DNA from: Isoptericola sediminis
Lineage (GTDB): Bacteria > Actinomycetota > Actinomycetes > Actinomycetales > Cellulomonadaceae
Reading direction: 5' to 3'
Assembly: GCF_013085345.1 (NCBI RefSeq)
Contig: NZ_JABFAJ010000024.1
Location: 372,001 to 436,000, forward strand
DNA: 64,000 nucleotides
Part shown: positions 8,219-16,640 of the stretch, in pieces
How positions within the stretch are numbered: the stretch's first letter is position 1
Layout: each line of letters starts with the position of its first letter
Position numbers and translations under genes: made by a program
The notes under the pieces: generated by a model
What the model was told of the DNA's origin: nothing
Database searches by the model: none
The model's input: the letters and a program-made list of their open reading frames with translations, nothing else

Positions 8219-8695
8219 TCAGGCCTCCGCGGCGGTCTTGACGGGCGGCGCCTCGACGGCGAGGGAGCGCACCGACCAGCCGAGCAGGCCGAACAGGACA
8301 CCGAGGCCGATGACCAGGGCGCTGACGCCGTAGGCGACGACCGAGGTGAACAGGGAGGCCCGCAGGAACGAGGCGTTCATCGCGGTGTCGCGGCGCGGGT
8401 CCTCCCGGTCGAGCTCGGCGTAGGTGAGCCCGTCGGTGGCGTCCAGCGCGTGCTGGTCGATGATCTGCGCCTGGGCGTAGGCGGAGAACGGTCCGTCGAC
8501 CTCGTCGCCGGCGAGGAACGAGGCGTCCTCCGAGACGGTGATGTTCTGCGCGCTGAGCTGGGAGCTGACGGTCGCCCACGTGACCGCACCGGCGACGATC
8601 ATGACGAGGCCGGCGATCAGGGCGATGATTCCCACGATGCGCACCCCGCGGTTGCCGGTGGGGGTGGTGCTGGTGGTGCGGGCGATGGTGGTCAT
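8219..8695 (-). CDS. Two-span membrane protein, unknown function
   Basis: 158 aa from ATG 8695 (GGAGGGGAAC just upstream). Two membrane spans, about 18-42 (GIIALIAGLVMIVAGAVTW) and about 115-140 (VVAYGVSALVIGLGVLFGLLG), enclosing an extracytoplasmic loop of about 70 residues rich in Asp and Ala. Relatives in Micrococcales are often mislabelled as LigA dioxygenase; nothing here supports an enzyme. A GlxR-type site lies about 110 nt upstream. Confidence 0.8.
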   Translation of the reverse strand: MTTIARTTSTTPTGNRGVRIVGIIALIAGLVMIVAGAVTWATVSSQLSAQNITVSEDASFLAGDEVDGPFSAYAQAQIIDQHALDATDGLTYAELDREDPRRDTAMNASFLRASLFTSVVAYGVSALVIGLGVLFGLLGWSVRSLAVEAPPVKTAAEA

Positions 8696-8803
8696 GTTCC
8701 CCTCCGAGGGTCCGGGTCGCGACTCTCGCGGCCGGTGTCCGACGCCCCTCCGGCGTCTGACTCCATGGTAAGACCACATAGCCTGACCTGCGAGGACGTT
8801 TCT

Positions 8804-8819
8804 TGTGAATTACTTCACA
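8804..8819. promoter_or_regulatory. GlxR/CRP-type operator
   Basis: TGTGAATTACTTCACA is a perfect dyad and fits the actinobacterial GlxR/CRP consensus TGTGANNTANNTCACA at every fixed position. It stands in the 290-nt divergent region, about 80 nt upstream of the putative thrS -10 and about 110 nt from the membrane-protein start. Confidence 0.65.
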
Positions 8820-8897
8820 TGGATGTCCGGGGCGTCGGTCCCGCACCGCGCCCGCCGGCGGCCCGGGTCGCGGGCACCGGCGTCCGCGCCGGGTCGG

Positions 8898-8903
8898 TAC
8901 GAT
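8898..8903 (+). promoter_or_regulatory. Candidate -10 of thrS
   Basis: TACGAT followed by a roughly 75-nt leader to the GTG start. No T-box elements were seen in the leader. Confidence 0.35.
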
Positions 8904-8985
8904 CGAGGGGCGTCGCCACCGGCGATGTCGCCCGGCGGCCCGCGGGCCGCCGCCCACCCGAACCACCAGCGCAAGGAGCACCACC

Positions 8986-11001
8986 GTGTCCGACGCCGTA
9001 GCGAACGCCACCGACCCCACGACCGCGGTGACGGTGGAGCAGGCGACGACGGGCACCGAGCTCTTCGCCGACCGGCGCGACGTCGTGGTCATGCGCGTGG
9101 ACGGCGAGCTGCTGGACCTGTCCCGCGAGGTCGTGCCCGGCACGGTCGTCGAGCCGGTCACCGTCGGTTCGCCGGACGGGCTGGCGGTCCTGCGGCACAG
9201 CGCGGCGCACGTCCTCGCCCAGGCGGTGCAGCAGGTCAACCCCGAGGCGAGGCTCGGCATCGGTCCGCCGGTGACCGACGGCTTCTACTACGACTTCGAC
9301 GTCGCCGAGCCGTTCACGCCCGAGGACCTCAAGAAGCTGGACAAGGTGATGGCCCGCATCATCAAGGAGGGCCAGACCTTCCGCCGACGCGTGGTCACCG
9401 AGGACGAGGCGCGGGCCGAGCTGGCCGCCGAGCCGTACAAGCTCGAGCTGATCGGCCTCAAGGGAGGCTCGTCCGACGAGGACGGCTCCTCCGTCGAGGT
9501 CGGCGGCGGCGAGCTGACCATCTACGACAACGTCCGCGGCGCCGGCCGCGAGAGCGAGCAGGTCGTCTGGTCCGACCTGTGCCGCGGCCCGCACCTGCCG
9601 TCCACCCGGCTCATCGGCAACGGCGTGCAGCTCATGCGCTCGGCCGCGGCGTACTGGCGCGGCAGCGAGAAGAACCCGCAGCTGCAGCGGGTCTACGGCA
9701 CCGCCTGGCCGACCAAGGACGACCTGAAGGCCTACCTGGAGCGGCTCGCGGAGGCCGAGCGACGCGACCACCGGCGCCTGGGCAGCGAGCTGGACCTGTT
9801 CAGCTTCCCCGACGAGATCGGTTCCGGGCTCGCGGTGTTCCACCCCAAGGGCGGCATCGTGCGCACGGAGATGGAGGACTACTCGCGGCGCAAGCACATC
9901 GAGGGCGGCTACTCGTTCGTCGCCAGCCCGCACATCACCAAGGGCCGGCTCTTCGAGACCTCGGGGCACCTGGACTGGTACGCGGACGGCATGTACCCGC
10001 CCATGCACCTGGACGCCGAGCTCGACGACGACGGCGTCGTGCGCAAGCCGGGGCAGGACTACTACCTCAAGCCGATGAACTGCCCGATGCACAACCTGAT
10101 CTTCGACTCGCGCGGGCGGTCCTACCGGGAGCTGCCGCTGCGGCTGTTCGAGTTCGGGACGGTGTACCGGTACGAGAAGTCCGGCGTCGTGCACGGACTG
10201 ACCCGCGCGCGCGGGTTCACCCAGGACGACGCGCACATCTACTGCACCCGCGAGCAGATGCGCGACGAGCTGTCCACCACGCTGACGTTCGTGCTGGACC
10301 TGCTCAAGGACTACGGACTCGACGACTTCTACCTCGAGCTGTCCACCCGCGACCCGGAGAAGTCCGTCGGCGAGGACGCGGCCTGGGAGGAGGCGACCCG
10401 CACCCTGGAGGAGGTGGCCACCGCCTCCGGTCTGGACCTCGTGCCCGACCCGGGCGGTGCCGCGTTCTACGGCCCGAAGATCTCGGTCCAGGCCCGGGAC
10501 GCCATCGGCCGCACCTGGCAGATGTCGACGATCCAGCTCGACTTCAACCTGCCGGAGAAGTTCGACCTGGAGTACACCGCGGCCGACGGGACCCGGCAGC
10601 GGCCGGTCATGATCCACCGGGCGCTGTTCGGTTCGATCGAGCGGTTCTTCGCCGTCCTGCTCGAGCACTACGCCGGCGCCTTCCCGGCCTGGCTCGCCCC
10701 GGTGCAGGTGCTCGCCGTGCCCGTGGCCGAGGCGTTCGACGACTACCTCGGCGACGTCGTGGCGAAGCTCCGTGCCGAGGGCGTGCGGGCCGAGCTCGAC
10801 ACCTCCGACGACCGGTTCGGCAAGAAGATCCGCAACGCCGCCAAGCAGAAGGTGCCGTTCGTGCTCATCGCCGGCGGAGAGGACGCCGACGCCGGCGCCG
10901 TTTCCTTCCGGTTCCGCGACGGGACCCAGGAGAACGGGGTGCCGGTCGACGAGGCCGTGCAGCGCATCGTGACCGCGGTCCGCGACCGCGAGCAGGTCTG
11001 A
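8986..11001 (+). CDS. thrS: Threonine--tRNA ligase
   Basis: 671 aa, charges tRNA-Thr. Domain order: TGS-like N-terminus ([17 protein letters not shown]), editing domain with [11 protein letters not shown] and [12 protein letters not shown], class II catalytic core with MNCPMHN (zinc Cys) and [15 protein letters not shown] (motif 3), and an anticodon-binding domain from about residue 570. GTG 8986 follows AAGGAG by 8 nt. Heads the conserved thrS-HIT-pgsA group; the stop is followed after 1 nt by the HIT gene. Confidence 0.97.
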   Translation: MSDAVANATDPTTAVTVEQATTGTELFADRRDVVVMRVDGELLDLSREVVPGTVVEPVTVGSPDGLAVLRHSAAHVLAQAVQQVNPEARLGIGPPVTDGFYYDFDVAEPFTPEDLKKLDKVMARIIKEGQTFRRRVVTEDEARAELAAEPYKLELIGLKGGSSDEDGSSVEVGGGELTIYDNVRGAGRESEQVVWSDLCRGPHLPSTRLIGNGVQLMRSAAAYWRGSEKNPQLQRVYGTAWPTKDDLKAYLERLAEAERRDHRRLGSELDLFSFPDEIGSGLAVFHPKGGIVRTEMEDYSRRKHIEGGYSFVASPHITKGRLFETSGHLDWYADGMYPPMHLDAELDDDGVVRKPGQDYYLKPMNCPMHNLIFDSRGRSYRELPLRLFEFGTVYRYEKSGVVHGLTRARGFTQDDAHIYCTREQMRDELSTTLTFVLDLLKDYGLDDFYLELSTRDPEKSVGEDAAWEEATRTLEEVATASGLDLVPDPGGAAFYGPKISVQARDAIGRTWQMSTIQLDFNLPEKFDLEYTAADGTRQRPVMIHRALFGSIERFFAVLLEHYAGAFPAWLAPVQVLAVPVAEAFDDYLGDVVAKLRAEGVRAELDTSDDRFGKKIRNAAKQKVPFVLIAGGEDADAGAVSFRFRDGTQENGVPVDEAVQRIVTAVRDREQV

Positions 11002-11002
11002 C

Positions 11003-11566
11003 GTGACGGATCCCGCGACCGGACCCGAGCAGGTGCCGGCGGACCGCTTCGGCCCGCCGGAGGACGACATGGCGCGGCTGTGGACGCCGCACCGGATGGT
11101 CTACATCGGCGGGCAGGACAAGCCCGCCGACTCCTCGGTGCAGCACTGCCCGTTCTGCCGGATCCCCACGGGCGACGACGAGGACGGCCTCGTCGTCGCC
11201 CGCGGGGCCGCGTGCTACGTCGTGCTGAACCTGTACCCGTACAACAGCGCGCACCTGATGGTGCTGCCGTACCGGCACGTGTCGGACTACCCGGACCTGA
11301 CCCACGACGAGACCCTCGAGCTGGCGACGATGACCCAGACGGCGATGCAGGTCGTGCGGGACGTCTACGCGCCGGCCGGGTTCAACCTCGGGATGAACCA
11401 GGGGGAGGTCGCGGGTGCCGGGATCGCCGCGCACCTGCACCAGCACGTCGTGCCGCGGTGGCTCGGGGACGCGAACTTCCTGCCCGTGGTGGGCCGCACG
11501 AAGTCGTTGCCGGAGCTGCTCGCCGACACCCGCGCCCGGCTCGCCGCGGCGTGGCCCGACGCCTGA
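11003..11566 (+). CDS. HIT-family nucleotide hydrolase/phosphorylase
   Basis: 187 aa. Histidine-triad motif HLHQHVVPRW (residues about 145-154) with the nucleotide-binding NSAHLMVLPYRHV upstream, and a CxxC-like pair (HCPFCRI) near residue 50. Orthologous in position to Rv2613c, an AP4A-degrading HIT protein. GTG start 1 nt after the thrS stop; Ap4A is a side product of aminoacyl-tRNA synthetases, which fits the pairing. Confidence 0.92.
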   Translation: MTDPATGPEQVPADRFGPPEDDMARLWTPHRMVYIGGQDKPADSSVQHCPFCRIPTGDDEDGLVVARGAACYVVLNLYPYNSAHLMVLPYRHVSDYPDLTHDETLELATMTQTAMQVVRDVYAPAGFNLGMNQGEVAGAGIAAHLHQHVVPRWLGDANFLPVVGRTKSLPELLADTRARLAAAWPDA

Positions 11567-11634
11567 GCCGGGCCGACCGCTACCCTGGCGTCGCCGGCCG
11601 GAGCCGGCACACCACAGACCGAGGAGCAACACCC

Positions 11635-12270
11635 ATGTTCGGCCGCCTGCGGGCCACCATGCAGCGACTGTTCACCCCGCTCGCGCACCTGCTGCTCCGC
11701 CGGGGCGTCTCGCCGGACACCGTGACCGTGGCGGGCACGGTGGTCGTCACGGCGGTCGCCCTGACCCTGCTGCCCACCGGGCACCTGCTGCTCGGCGGGG
11801 TGCTCATCGGGCTCTTCGCGCTGCTGGACTCCCTGGACGGGGTCATGGCGCGCCTCTCCGGCCGCAGCGGCCCCTGGGGGGCCTTCCTCGACTCGACCCT
11901 GGACCGGATCTCCGACGGCGCGGTCTTCGTCGGCATCACCCTCTGGTTCGTGCTCCACCCCGACGTGCCCTACGCCACCTGGGGCACCGTGGCCGCGCTG
12001 GCCTGCCTCGCCCTGGGCTCGGTGGTGCCGTACGCCCGGGCCCGCGCCGAGTCCGTCGGGGCGAGCGCCGACGTGGGCATCGCCGCGCGGACCGACCGGC
12101 TGGTCATCGCCCTGGCGCCCACCGGGTTCGTCCAGGTCGGCCTGCCGGTCCTCGTGCTCGTCGTGGTGCTGTCCCTGCTGGCGGTCGCCAGCCTCGTCAC
12201 GGTCGTCCAGCGGATCATGACGGTCCGCCGTCAGATCCACCTGGGCGGCCGTCCCCTGGAGGATGCCTGA
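11635..12270 (+). CDS. pgsA: Phosphatidylinositol phosphate synthase (CDP-alcohol phosphatidyltransferase)
   Basis: 211 aa integral membrane enzyme that joins CDP-diacylglycerol to inositol-1-phosphate, the first step to phosphatidylinositol and PIMs. The signature D-x2-D-G-x2-A-R-x8-G-x3-D-x3-D is complete (DSLDGVMAR ... GAFLDSTLD). Six membrane spans. ATG 11635 has GAGGAG upstream; a possible -10 TACCCT lies at 11581-11586. The stop overlaps the start of the acyltransferase (ATGA). Confidence 0.93.
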   Translation: MFGRLRATMQRLFTPLAHLLLRRGVSPDTVTVAGTVVVTAVALTLLPTGHLLLGGVLIGLFALLDSLDGVMARLSGRSGPWGAFLDSTLDRISDGAVFVGITLWFVLHPDVPYATWGTVAALACLALGSVVPYARARAESVGASADVGIAARTDRLVIALAPTGFVQVGLPVLVLVVVLSLLAVASLVTVVQRIMTVRRQIHLGGRPLEDA

Positions 12271-13220
12271 TGGACGTCGCCGCGCTCTACACCTTCGCCT
12301 GGCAGCACGCCCACCGGGTGCCCGAACCGCTGCAGCGGGCCGCCGCCACGGTGGCGGCCGACCTGACCTGGTGGCGCCACGGTGCCGGGGTGCGCCGGCT
12401 GGAGGCCAACTACGCCCGGGTCCGGCCCGAGCTGGACGCGCGGGCGCTGCGCCGGCTGTCCCGCGAGGGGATGCGCCGCTACCTGCGCTACTTCCGCGAG
12501 GCGTTCACGCTCCAGGGCGCCGACCCCGACCAGATCGCCGCCCGGGTGCGCGTCGAGGGCGAGGAGAACGTCCGCCCGGTGGTGGAGGCGGGCGGTTCGG
12601 TCGTCATGGCGCTGAGCCACTGCGGCAACTGGGACCTCGCCGGGGCCTGGGCCACGCCGCACCTGGCACCGGTGCTGACGGTCGCCGAACGCCTCGAACC
12701 CGCCGCGCTGTTCACCGAGTTCGTCGCGTTCCGCCGCTCGATCGGCATCGACGTGCTCGCCCTCGGCGACGACGGCGTGTTCCGCGACCTGGTGCGCGGC
12801 GCCGAGGACGGCCCCCGCCTCCTCCCGCTGCTGGCCGACCGGGACCTGACCGCCCGCGGCGTCGAGGTCGACCTGTGCGGCCACCGGGCCCGGGTCGCCG
12901 CCGGCCCCGCGGCGCTGGCGCTGGCCACCGGCGCCCCGCTGCTGCCCGTCGGCATCTTCCACGAGCGCCTGCACGGCGAGCGCCGGCGCCGGGCCGGGTC
13001 GGCGTGGGGGACCGTCATCCGCTTCCTGCCCGCCGTACCGGTCCCCGCCGTCGAGGACCGGGGCGAGCAGATCGCCCGGCTCACCCAGGCCTGGGTCTCG
13101 GTGCTGGGGGAGTTCCTCGTCGAGCGCACCGCGGACTGGCACATGCTGCAGAAGGTGTTCGTCGACGACCTCGACCCCGAACGGTACGCCCGCACGAAGG
13201 CCCGGGCGGGGGAGGCGTGA
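12270..13220 (+). CDS. Phosphatidylinositol mannoside acyltransferase (PatA-like)
   Basis: 316 aa, HtrB/LpxL-like membrane-bound acyltransferase. The catalytic H-x4-D is present in ALSHCGNWDLAG, with a second block LPLLADRDLTARGVEVDLCG and the acceptor-side TGAPLLPVGIF. Placed between pgsA and pimA with 4-nt and 1-nt junction overlaps, exactly the place of Rv2611c, which acylates the mannose of PIM1. Substrate is by position and family. Confidence 0.92.
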   Translation: MDVAALYTFAWQHAHRVPEPLQRAAATVAADLTWWRHGAGVRRLEANYARVRPELDARALRRLSREGMRRYLRYFREAFTLQGADPDQIAARVRVEGEENVRPVVEAGGSVVMALSHCGNWDLAGAWATPHLAPVLTVAERLEPAALFTEFVAFRRSIGIDVLALGDDGVFRDLVRGAEDGPRLLPLLADRDLTARGVEVDLCGHRARVAAGPAALALATGAPLLPVGIFHERLHGERRRRAGSAWGTVIRFLPAVPVPAVEDRGEQIARLTQAWVSVLGEFLVERTADWHMLQKVFVDDLDPERYARTKARAGEA

Positions 13221-14440
13221 TGCGACCGCTGCGCGTGGGCATCGTGTGCCCGTACTCCTTCGACGCCCCCGGCGGGGTGCAGTTCCACGTGCGCGACCTG
13301 GCCGAGGCGCTGCGCGCGGGCGGGCACGAGGTCTCCGTCCTGGCCCCGGCCGACGAGGACACCGAGGTGCCCGACGTGGTCACCCCGGCCGGCCGGGCCG
13401 TGCCGGTGCGCTACAACGGCTCGGTGGCGCGCCTCGCCTTCGGTCCCCGGGCCGCCGCGCGCGTGCGGCGGTGGATCGACGCCGGCCGCTTCGACGTGCT
13501 CCACCTGCACGAGCCCATGACCCCGTCGCTGTCCATGCTGGCCCTGTGGGTCGCCGACGGACCGGTGGTCGCCACCTTCCACACCTCCCAGGTGCGGTCG
13601 CGGGCCCTGCAGATCGCCCACCCGCTGCTGCGGCAGTCGCTGGAGAAGATCTCGGCCCGCATCGCCGTCTCCGAGGACGCCCGACGCACCCTGATCGACC
13701 ACCTCGGCGGGGACGCGGTGGTGGTGCCCAACGGGGTCTACGTCGACCACTTCGACGTGCCCCCGGCGCCACGCTGGCAGGGCACCCCCGCGGCGCCCAC
13801 CGTGGCGTTCCTGGGCCGGCTCGACGAACCGCGCAAGGGGCTGCAGGTCCTGGCGGCGGCGGCCCCCCGGATCCTCGCCGAGGTGCCCGGGACGCGCTTC
13901 CTCGTCGCCGGGCGCGGTGACGAGGGCCGGGCCGAGGCCGAGGCCGCGCTGGGCGAGCACGCGTCGTCGTTCGAGTGGCTCGGGGGCGTCAGCGACGCCG
14001 ACAAGGCGACGCTGCTGGCGTCGGCCGACCTGTACGTGGCCCCGCAGACCGGCGGCGAGAGCTTCGGCATCGTGCTCGTCGAGGCGATGAGCGCGGGCAC
14101 CGGCGTCGTCGCGAGCGACCTGGGGGCGTTCCGCCGGGTGCTGGACGACGGCACCGCGGGTCGGCTCTTCCGCACCGGCGACGCCGAGGACCTGGCCGCG
14201 ACGGTCCTGGCGGCGCTCGCGGACCCGGCGGGCACCGAGGAACGCCGCGAACGGGCCCGGCGGTTCGTGCGCACCTTCGACTGGTCGGAGGTCACCGAGC
14301 GGGTGCTGGCGGTCTACGAGATGGCCCTCGCCGCCTCCGAGGCGCTGGGCGACGGGGCCGTGCACGAGGACCTCCTGGCCGGGCGCCCGCCGTGGCTGCT
14401 GGGTCGTGGCCCCCGGACCCGCGGGGGTGTCGACCGATGA
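13220..14440 (+). CDS. pimA: Phosphatidyl-myo-inositol alpha-mannosyltransferase
   Basis: 406 aa GT4 glycosyltransferase that adds the first mannose from GDP-mannose to phosphatidylinositol on the cytoplasmic face. Seen: PYSFDAPGGVQFHVRDLAEAL (glycine-rich N-terminal loop), HLHEPMTPSLSMLAL, VVPNGVYVDHF, and the donor-binding E-x7-E block GGESFGIVLVEAMSAGTGVV. Start ATG overlaps the acyltransferase stop. End overlaps the next gene by 4 nt. Confidence 0.95.
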   Translation: MRPLRVGIVCPYSFDAPGGVQFHVRDLAEALRAGGHEVSVLAPADEDTEVPDVVTPAGRAVPVRYNGSVARLAFGPRAAARVRRWIDAGRFDVLHLHEPMTPSLSMLALWVADGPVVATFHTSQVRSRALQIAHPLLRQSLEKISARIAVSEDARRTLIDHLGGDAVVVPNGVYVDHFDVPPAPRWQGTPAAPTVAFLGRLDEPRKGLQVLAAAAPRILAEVPGTRFLVAGRGDEGRAEAEAALGEHASSFEWLGGVSDADKATLLASADLYVAPQTGGESFGIVLVEAMSAGTGVVASDLGAFRRVLDDGTAGRLFRTGDAEDLAATVLAALADPAGTEERRERARRFVRTFDWSEVTERVLAVYEMALAASEALGDGAVHEDLLAGRPPWLLGRGPRTRGGVDR

Positions 14441-15036
14441 GCTGGAGCTGGTCCGAGACGGCGCTCGTCGTCGTCGTCCTCGTAGGTCTGGCGCTGTGGC
14501 TGGGTTGGGTCACCGCCTCGCGGCTGGACCGTCTGCACCGCAAGGTCGTCGCCTCGCGGCACGCGCTGCAGGCGCAGCTGGACCGGCGCGGGCGGGTGTC
14601 CGTCGACCTGGCGTCCGCCGGGCTGCTCGATCCCGCCAGCGCCGTGCTGCTCGCCGACGCCGCGCTGGCCGCCCTGGACGTGCCCGACCGCACCGCCGAC
14701 CCGCGCCCCAGCGAGGCCTTCTCGCTGCGCGGCCTCCCGCCCGAGCGCGAGCGCGCCGAGTCGGCGCTGTCCATGACGTTGCGGTCCGTACTCGAGGACC
14801 CGGACGAGGTGGCCGAGCTGCGGGTGACCGAGGTCGGCGACGACCTGCTGGGCGACCTGTACTCGGCCTGGTACCGCGCCCAGCTCGCCCGGCGCTTCCA
14901 CAACGAGGCCGTGGCGCAGGCGCGCCGTGCCCGGCGTCCCCGCGTCGTGCGCTGGCTGCGGCTGGCGGGCCGGGCACCGCTTCCCCGCACGGTCGAGCTC
15001 GACGACCAGATGCCGGCCGGGCTCGAGCGGGCCTGA
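14437..15036 (+). CDS. Single-span membrane protein downstream of pimA
   Basis: 199 aa. One N-terminal span (TALVVVVLVGLALWLGWV), then a basic helical cytoplasmic domain (SRLDRLHRKVVASRHALQAQL) resembling the LemA-type topology, and a conserved end with DLLGDLYSAWYRAQLARRFHNEAV. Co-translated with pimA (ATGA overlap). Actinobacteria keep such a membrane protein at this place; function unknown. Confidence 0.85.
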   Translation: MSWSWSETALVVVVLVGLALWLGWVTASRLDRLHRKVVASRHALQAQLDRRGRVSVDLASAGLLDPASAVLLADAALAALDVPDRTADPRPSEAFSLRGLPPERERAESALSMTLRSVLEDPDEVAELRVTEVGDDLLGDLYSAWYRAQLARRFHNEAVAQARRARRPRVVRWLRLAGRAPLPRTVELDDQMPAGLERA

Positions 15037-15072
15037 CCCGCCGGCGAACCGCCGTAGGATGGGGCCTACGGC
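15033..15072 (+). promoter_or_regulatory. pdxS promoter with inverted repeat over the -10
   Basis: Candidate -35 CTGACC (15033-15038), 16-nt spacer, -10 TAGGAT (15055-15060). The -10 lies inside an 8-bp perfect inverted repeat GCCGTAGG-N6-CCTACGGC (15051-15058 with 15065-15072), which could be an operator or a 5'-end hairpin of the mRNA. Confidence 0.45.
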
Positions 15073-15141
15073 GTGGGACCACGCCGGCACGCGGGCGGCC
15101 CGGAGGTCGCGGCGTGCTCGAAGAACTTCTGTGAGGTTGCG

Positions 15142-16065
15142 TTGAGCGAGACCACCGGGACACCTGCCGGCACGACGGGCGTCGGCGAGGTGGGCACGGC
15201 CCGCGTCAAGCGGGGGATGGCCGAGATGCTCACGGGGGGCGTCATCATGGACGTCGTCACCCCCGAACAGGCGAAGATCGCCGAGGACGCCGGGGCCGTC
15301 GCGGTCATGGCCCTCGAGCGGGTCCCCGCGGACATCCGCGCTCAGGGCGGCGTCGCCCGCATGAGCGACCCGGACATGATCGCGGGCATCGTGGACGCCG
15401 TCTCCATCCCCGTGATGGCCAAGGCGCGCATCGGGCACTTCGTCGAGGCCCAGGTGCTGCAGTCCCTCGGCGTCGACTACGTCGACGAGTCCGAGGTGCT
15501 CACGCCCGCCGACTACACCCACCACATCGACAAGTGGGCCTTCACCGTGCCGTTCGTGTGCGGCGCCACCAACCTCGGCGAGGCCCTGCGCCGCATCACC
15601 GAGGGTGCGGCGATGATCCGTTCCAAGGGCGAGGCCGGGACGGGCGACGTCTCGAACGCCACGACCCACATGCGCCAGATCCGTGGCGAGATCCAGCGGC
15701 TCAGCTCGCTGCCCGCCGACGAGCTGTTCGTCGCGGCCAAGGAGCTGCAGGCGCCGTACGAGCTCGTGGCGGAGGTCGCCCGCGCCGGTCGCCTGCCCGT
15801 CGTGCTGTTCACGGCCGGCGGCATCGCGACGCCGGCGGACGCCGCGATGATGCGTCAGCTCGGCGCCGAGGGCGTCTTCGTGGGGTCGGGCATCTTCAAG
15901 TCCGGCGACCCGGTGGCGCGCGCCAAGGCGATCGTGCAGGCCACCACCTTCTACGACGACCCGGACGTCCTGGCGAAGGTCTCCCGCGGTCTGGGCGAGG
16001 CCATGGTCGGCATCAACGTCGACGAGGACCCGGAGCCGGTCCGGCTCGCGGAGCGCGGTTGGTGA
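15142..16065 (+). CDS. pdxS: Pyridoxal 5'-phosphate synthase subunit PdxS
   Basis: 307 aa TIM-barrel lyase making PLP from ribose 5-phosphate, glyceraldehyde 3-phosphate and ammonia from PdxT. Seen: [33 protein letters not shown] (catalytic Lys), [11 protein letters not shown], and [16 protein letters not shown] 15142 is taken as start: GAGG lies 5 nt upstream and the resulting N-terminus gives the usual length; the first ATG (15220) would delete the start of the barrel. Its stop overlaps the Nudix gene start. Confidence 0.95.
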   Translation: MSETTGTPAGTTGVGEVGTARVKRGMAEMLTGGVIMDVVTPEQAKIAEDAGAVAVMALERVPADIRAQGGVARMSDPDMIAGIVDAVSIPVMAKARIGHFVEAQVLQSLGVDYVDESEVLTPADYTHHIDKWAFTVPFVCGATNLGEALRRITEGAAMIRSKGEAGTGDVSNATTHMRQIRGEIQRLSSLPADELFVAAKELQAPYELVAEVARAGRLPVVLFTAGGIATPADAAMMRQLGAEGVFVGSGIFKSGDPVARAKAIVQATTFYDDPDVLAKVSRGLGEAMVGINVDEDPEPVRLAERGW

Positions 16066-16640
16066 GCTCGCCGGAGACGCCGGCGTCGTCCTCGTTGGGC
16101 CCCGACTGGGTGCCCGGGGACGACGGCCGGCGCCACCGGCGCGCCGCCCGCGTCATCGTCCTGGACGGTGCCGGCCGGGCCCTGCTGGTGCGCGGCCACG
16201 ACGCCGACGACCCCACCCGGTCGTGGTGGTTCACCGTGGGCGGCGGCATCGACGCCGGCGAGACGGAGGAGCAGGCGGCGCTGCGCGAGCTGCGCGAGGA
16301 GGCCGGCCTGGAGCTCGGACCGGCCGACCTGGAGGGCCCGGTCATGACCCGCGCCGGGCTCTTCCACTTCTTCGCCGAGACCTGCCGCCAGGACGAGGTG
16401 TTCTTCGTGGCCCGCGTCGAGGACGGTCACGAGCCGACCGACCACGGGTGGACCGACGTCGAGCGGGACGTGCTCGACGAGATGCGCTGGCTCAGCGCGG
16501 ACGACCTGCGGGCCGAGACGCGCGAGGTGTTCCCCCGCGTGCTGCCGGACCTGCTGGACCACCTGGTCGCGGGCTGGGACGGCGTCGTGCGGCACCTGGG
16601 TGAGGAGAACGACGACGAGGCGCTCGAGCGCCGCGACTAG
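16062..16640 (+). CDS. Nudix hydrolase
   Basis: 192 aa. The Nudix box is complete: [18 protein letters not shown] followed by REEAGL. N-terminal strand [20 protein letters not shown] and a C-terminal [21 protein letters not shown] 16062 overlaps the pdxS stop (GTGA). Substrate unknown. Converges on the ClC gene with a 4-nt overlap and no terminator hairpin between. Confidence 0.92.
   Translation: MSSPETPASSSLGPDWVPGDDGRRHRRAARVIVLDGAGRALLVRGHDADDPTRSWWFTVGGGIDAGETEEQAALRELREEAGLELGPADLEGPVMTRAGLFHFFAETCRQDEVFFVARVEDGHEPTDHGWTDVERDVLDEMRWLSADDLRAETREVFPRVLPDLLDHLVAGWDGVVRHLGEENDDEALERRD

Noticed and set aside
8696-8985. T-box or leader peptide for thrS
   Set aside because: No threonine-rich short frame, no T-box core sequence and no specifier/antiterminator pair recognised.
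8815-11070. 751-aa open frame on the minus strand opposite thrS and similar long antisense frames (e.g. opposite alaS, rel, secD)
   Set aside because: They are mirror frames of GC-rich codons; the composition (Val/Leu/Gly/Arg/His-rich, no motifs) is that of shadows and each true gene has clear family motifs.
15220-15222. ATG as start of pdxS
   Set aside because: It would remove the first 26 residues including the family N-terminus; TTG 15142 has a ribosome site and gives the usual length.
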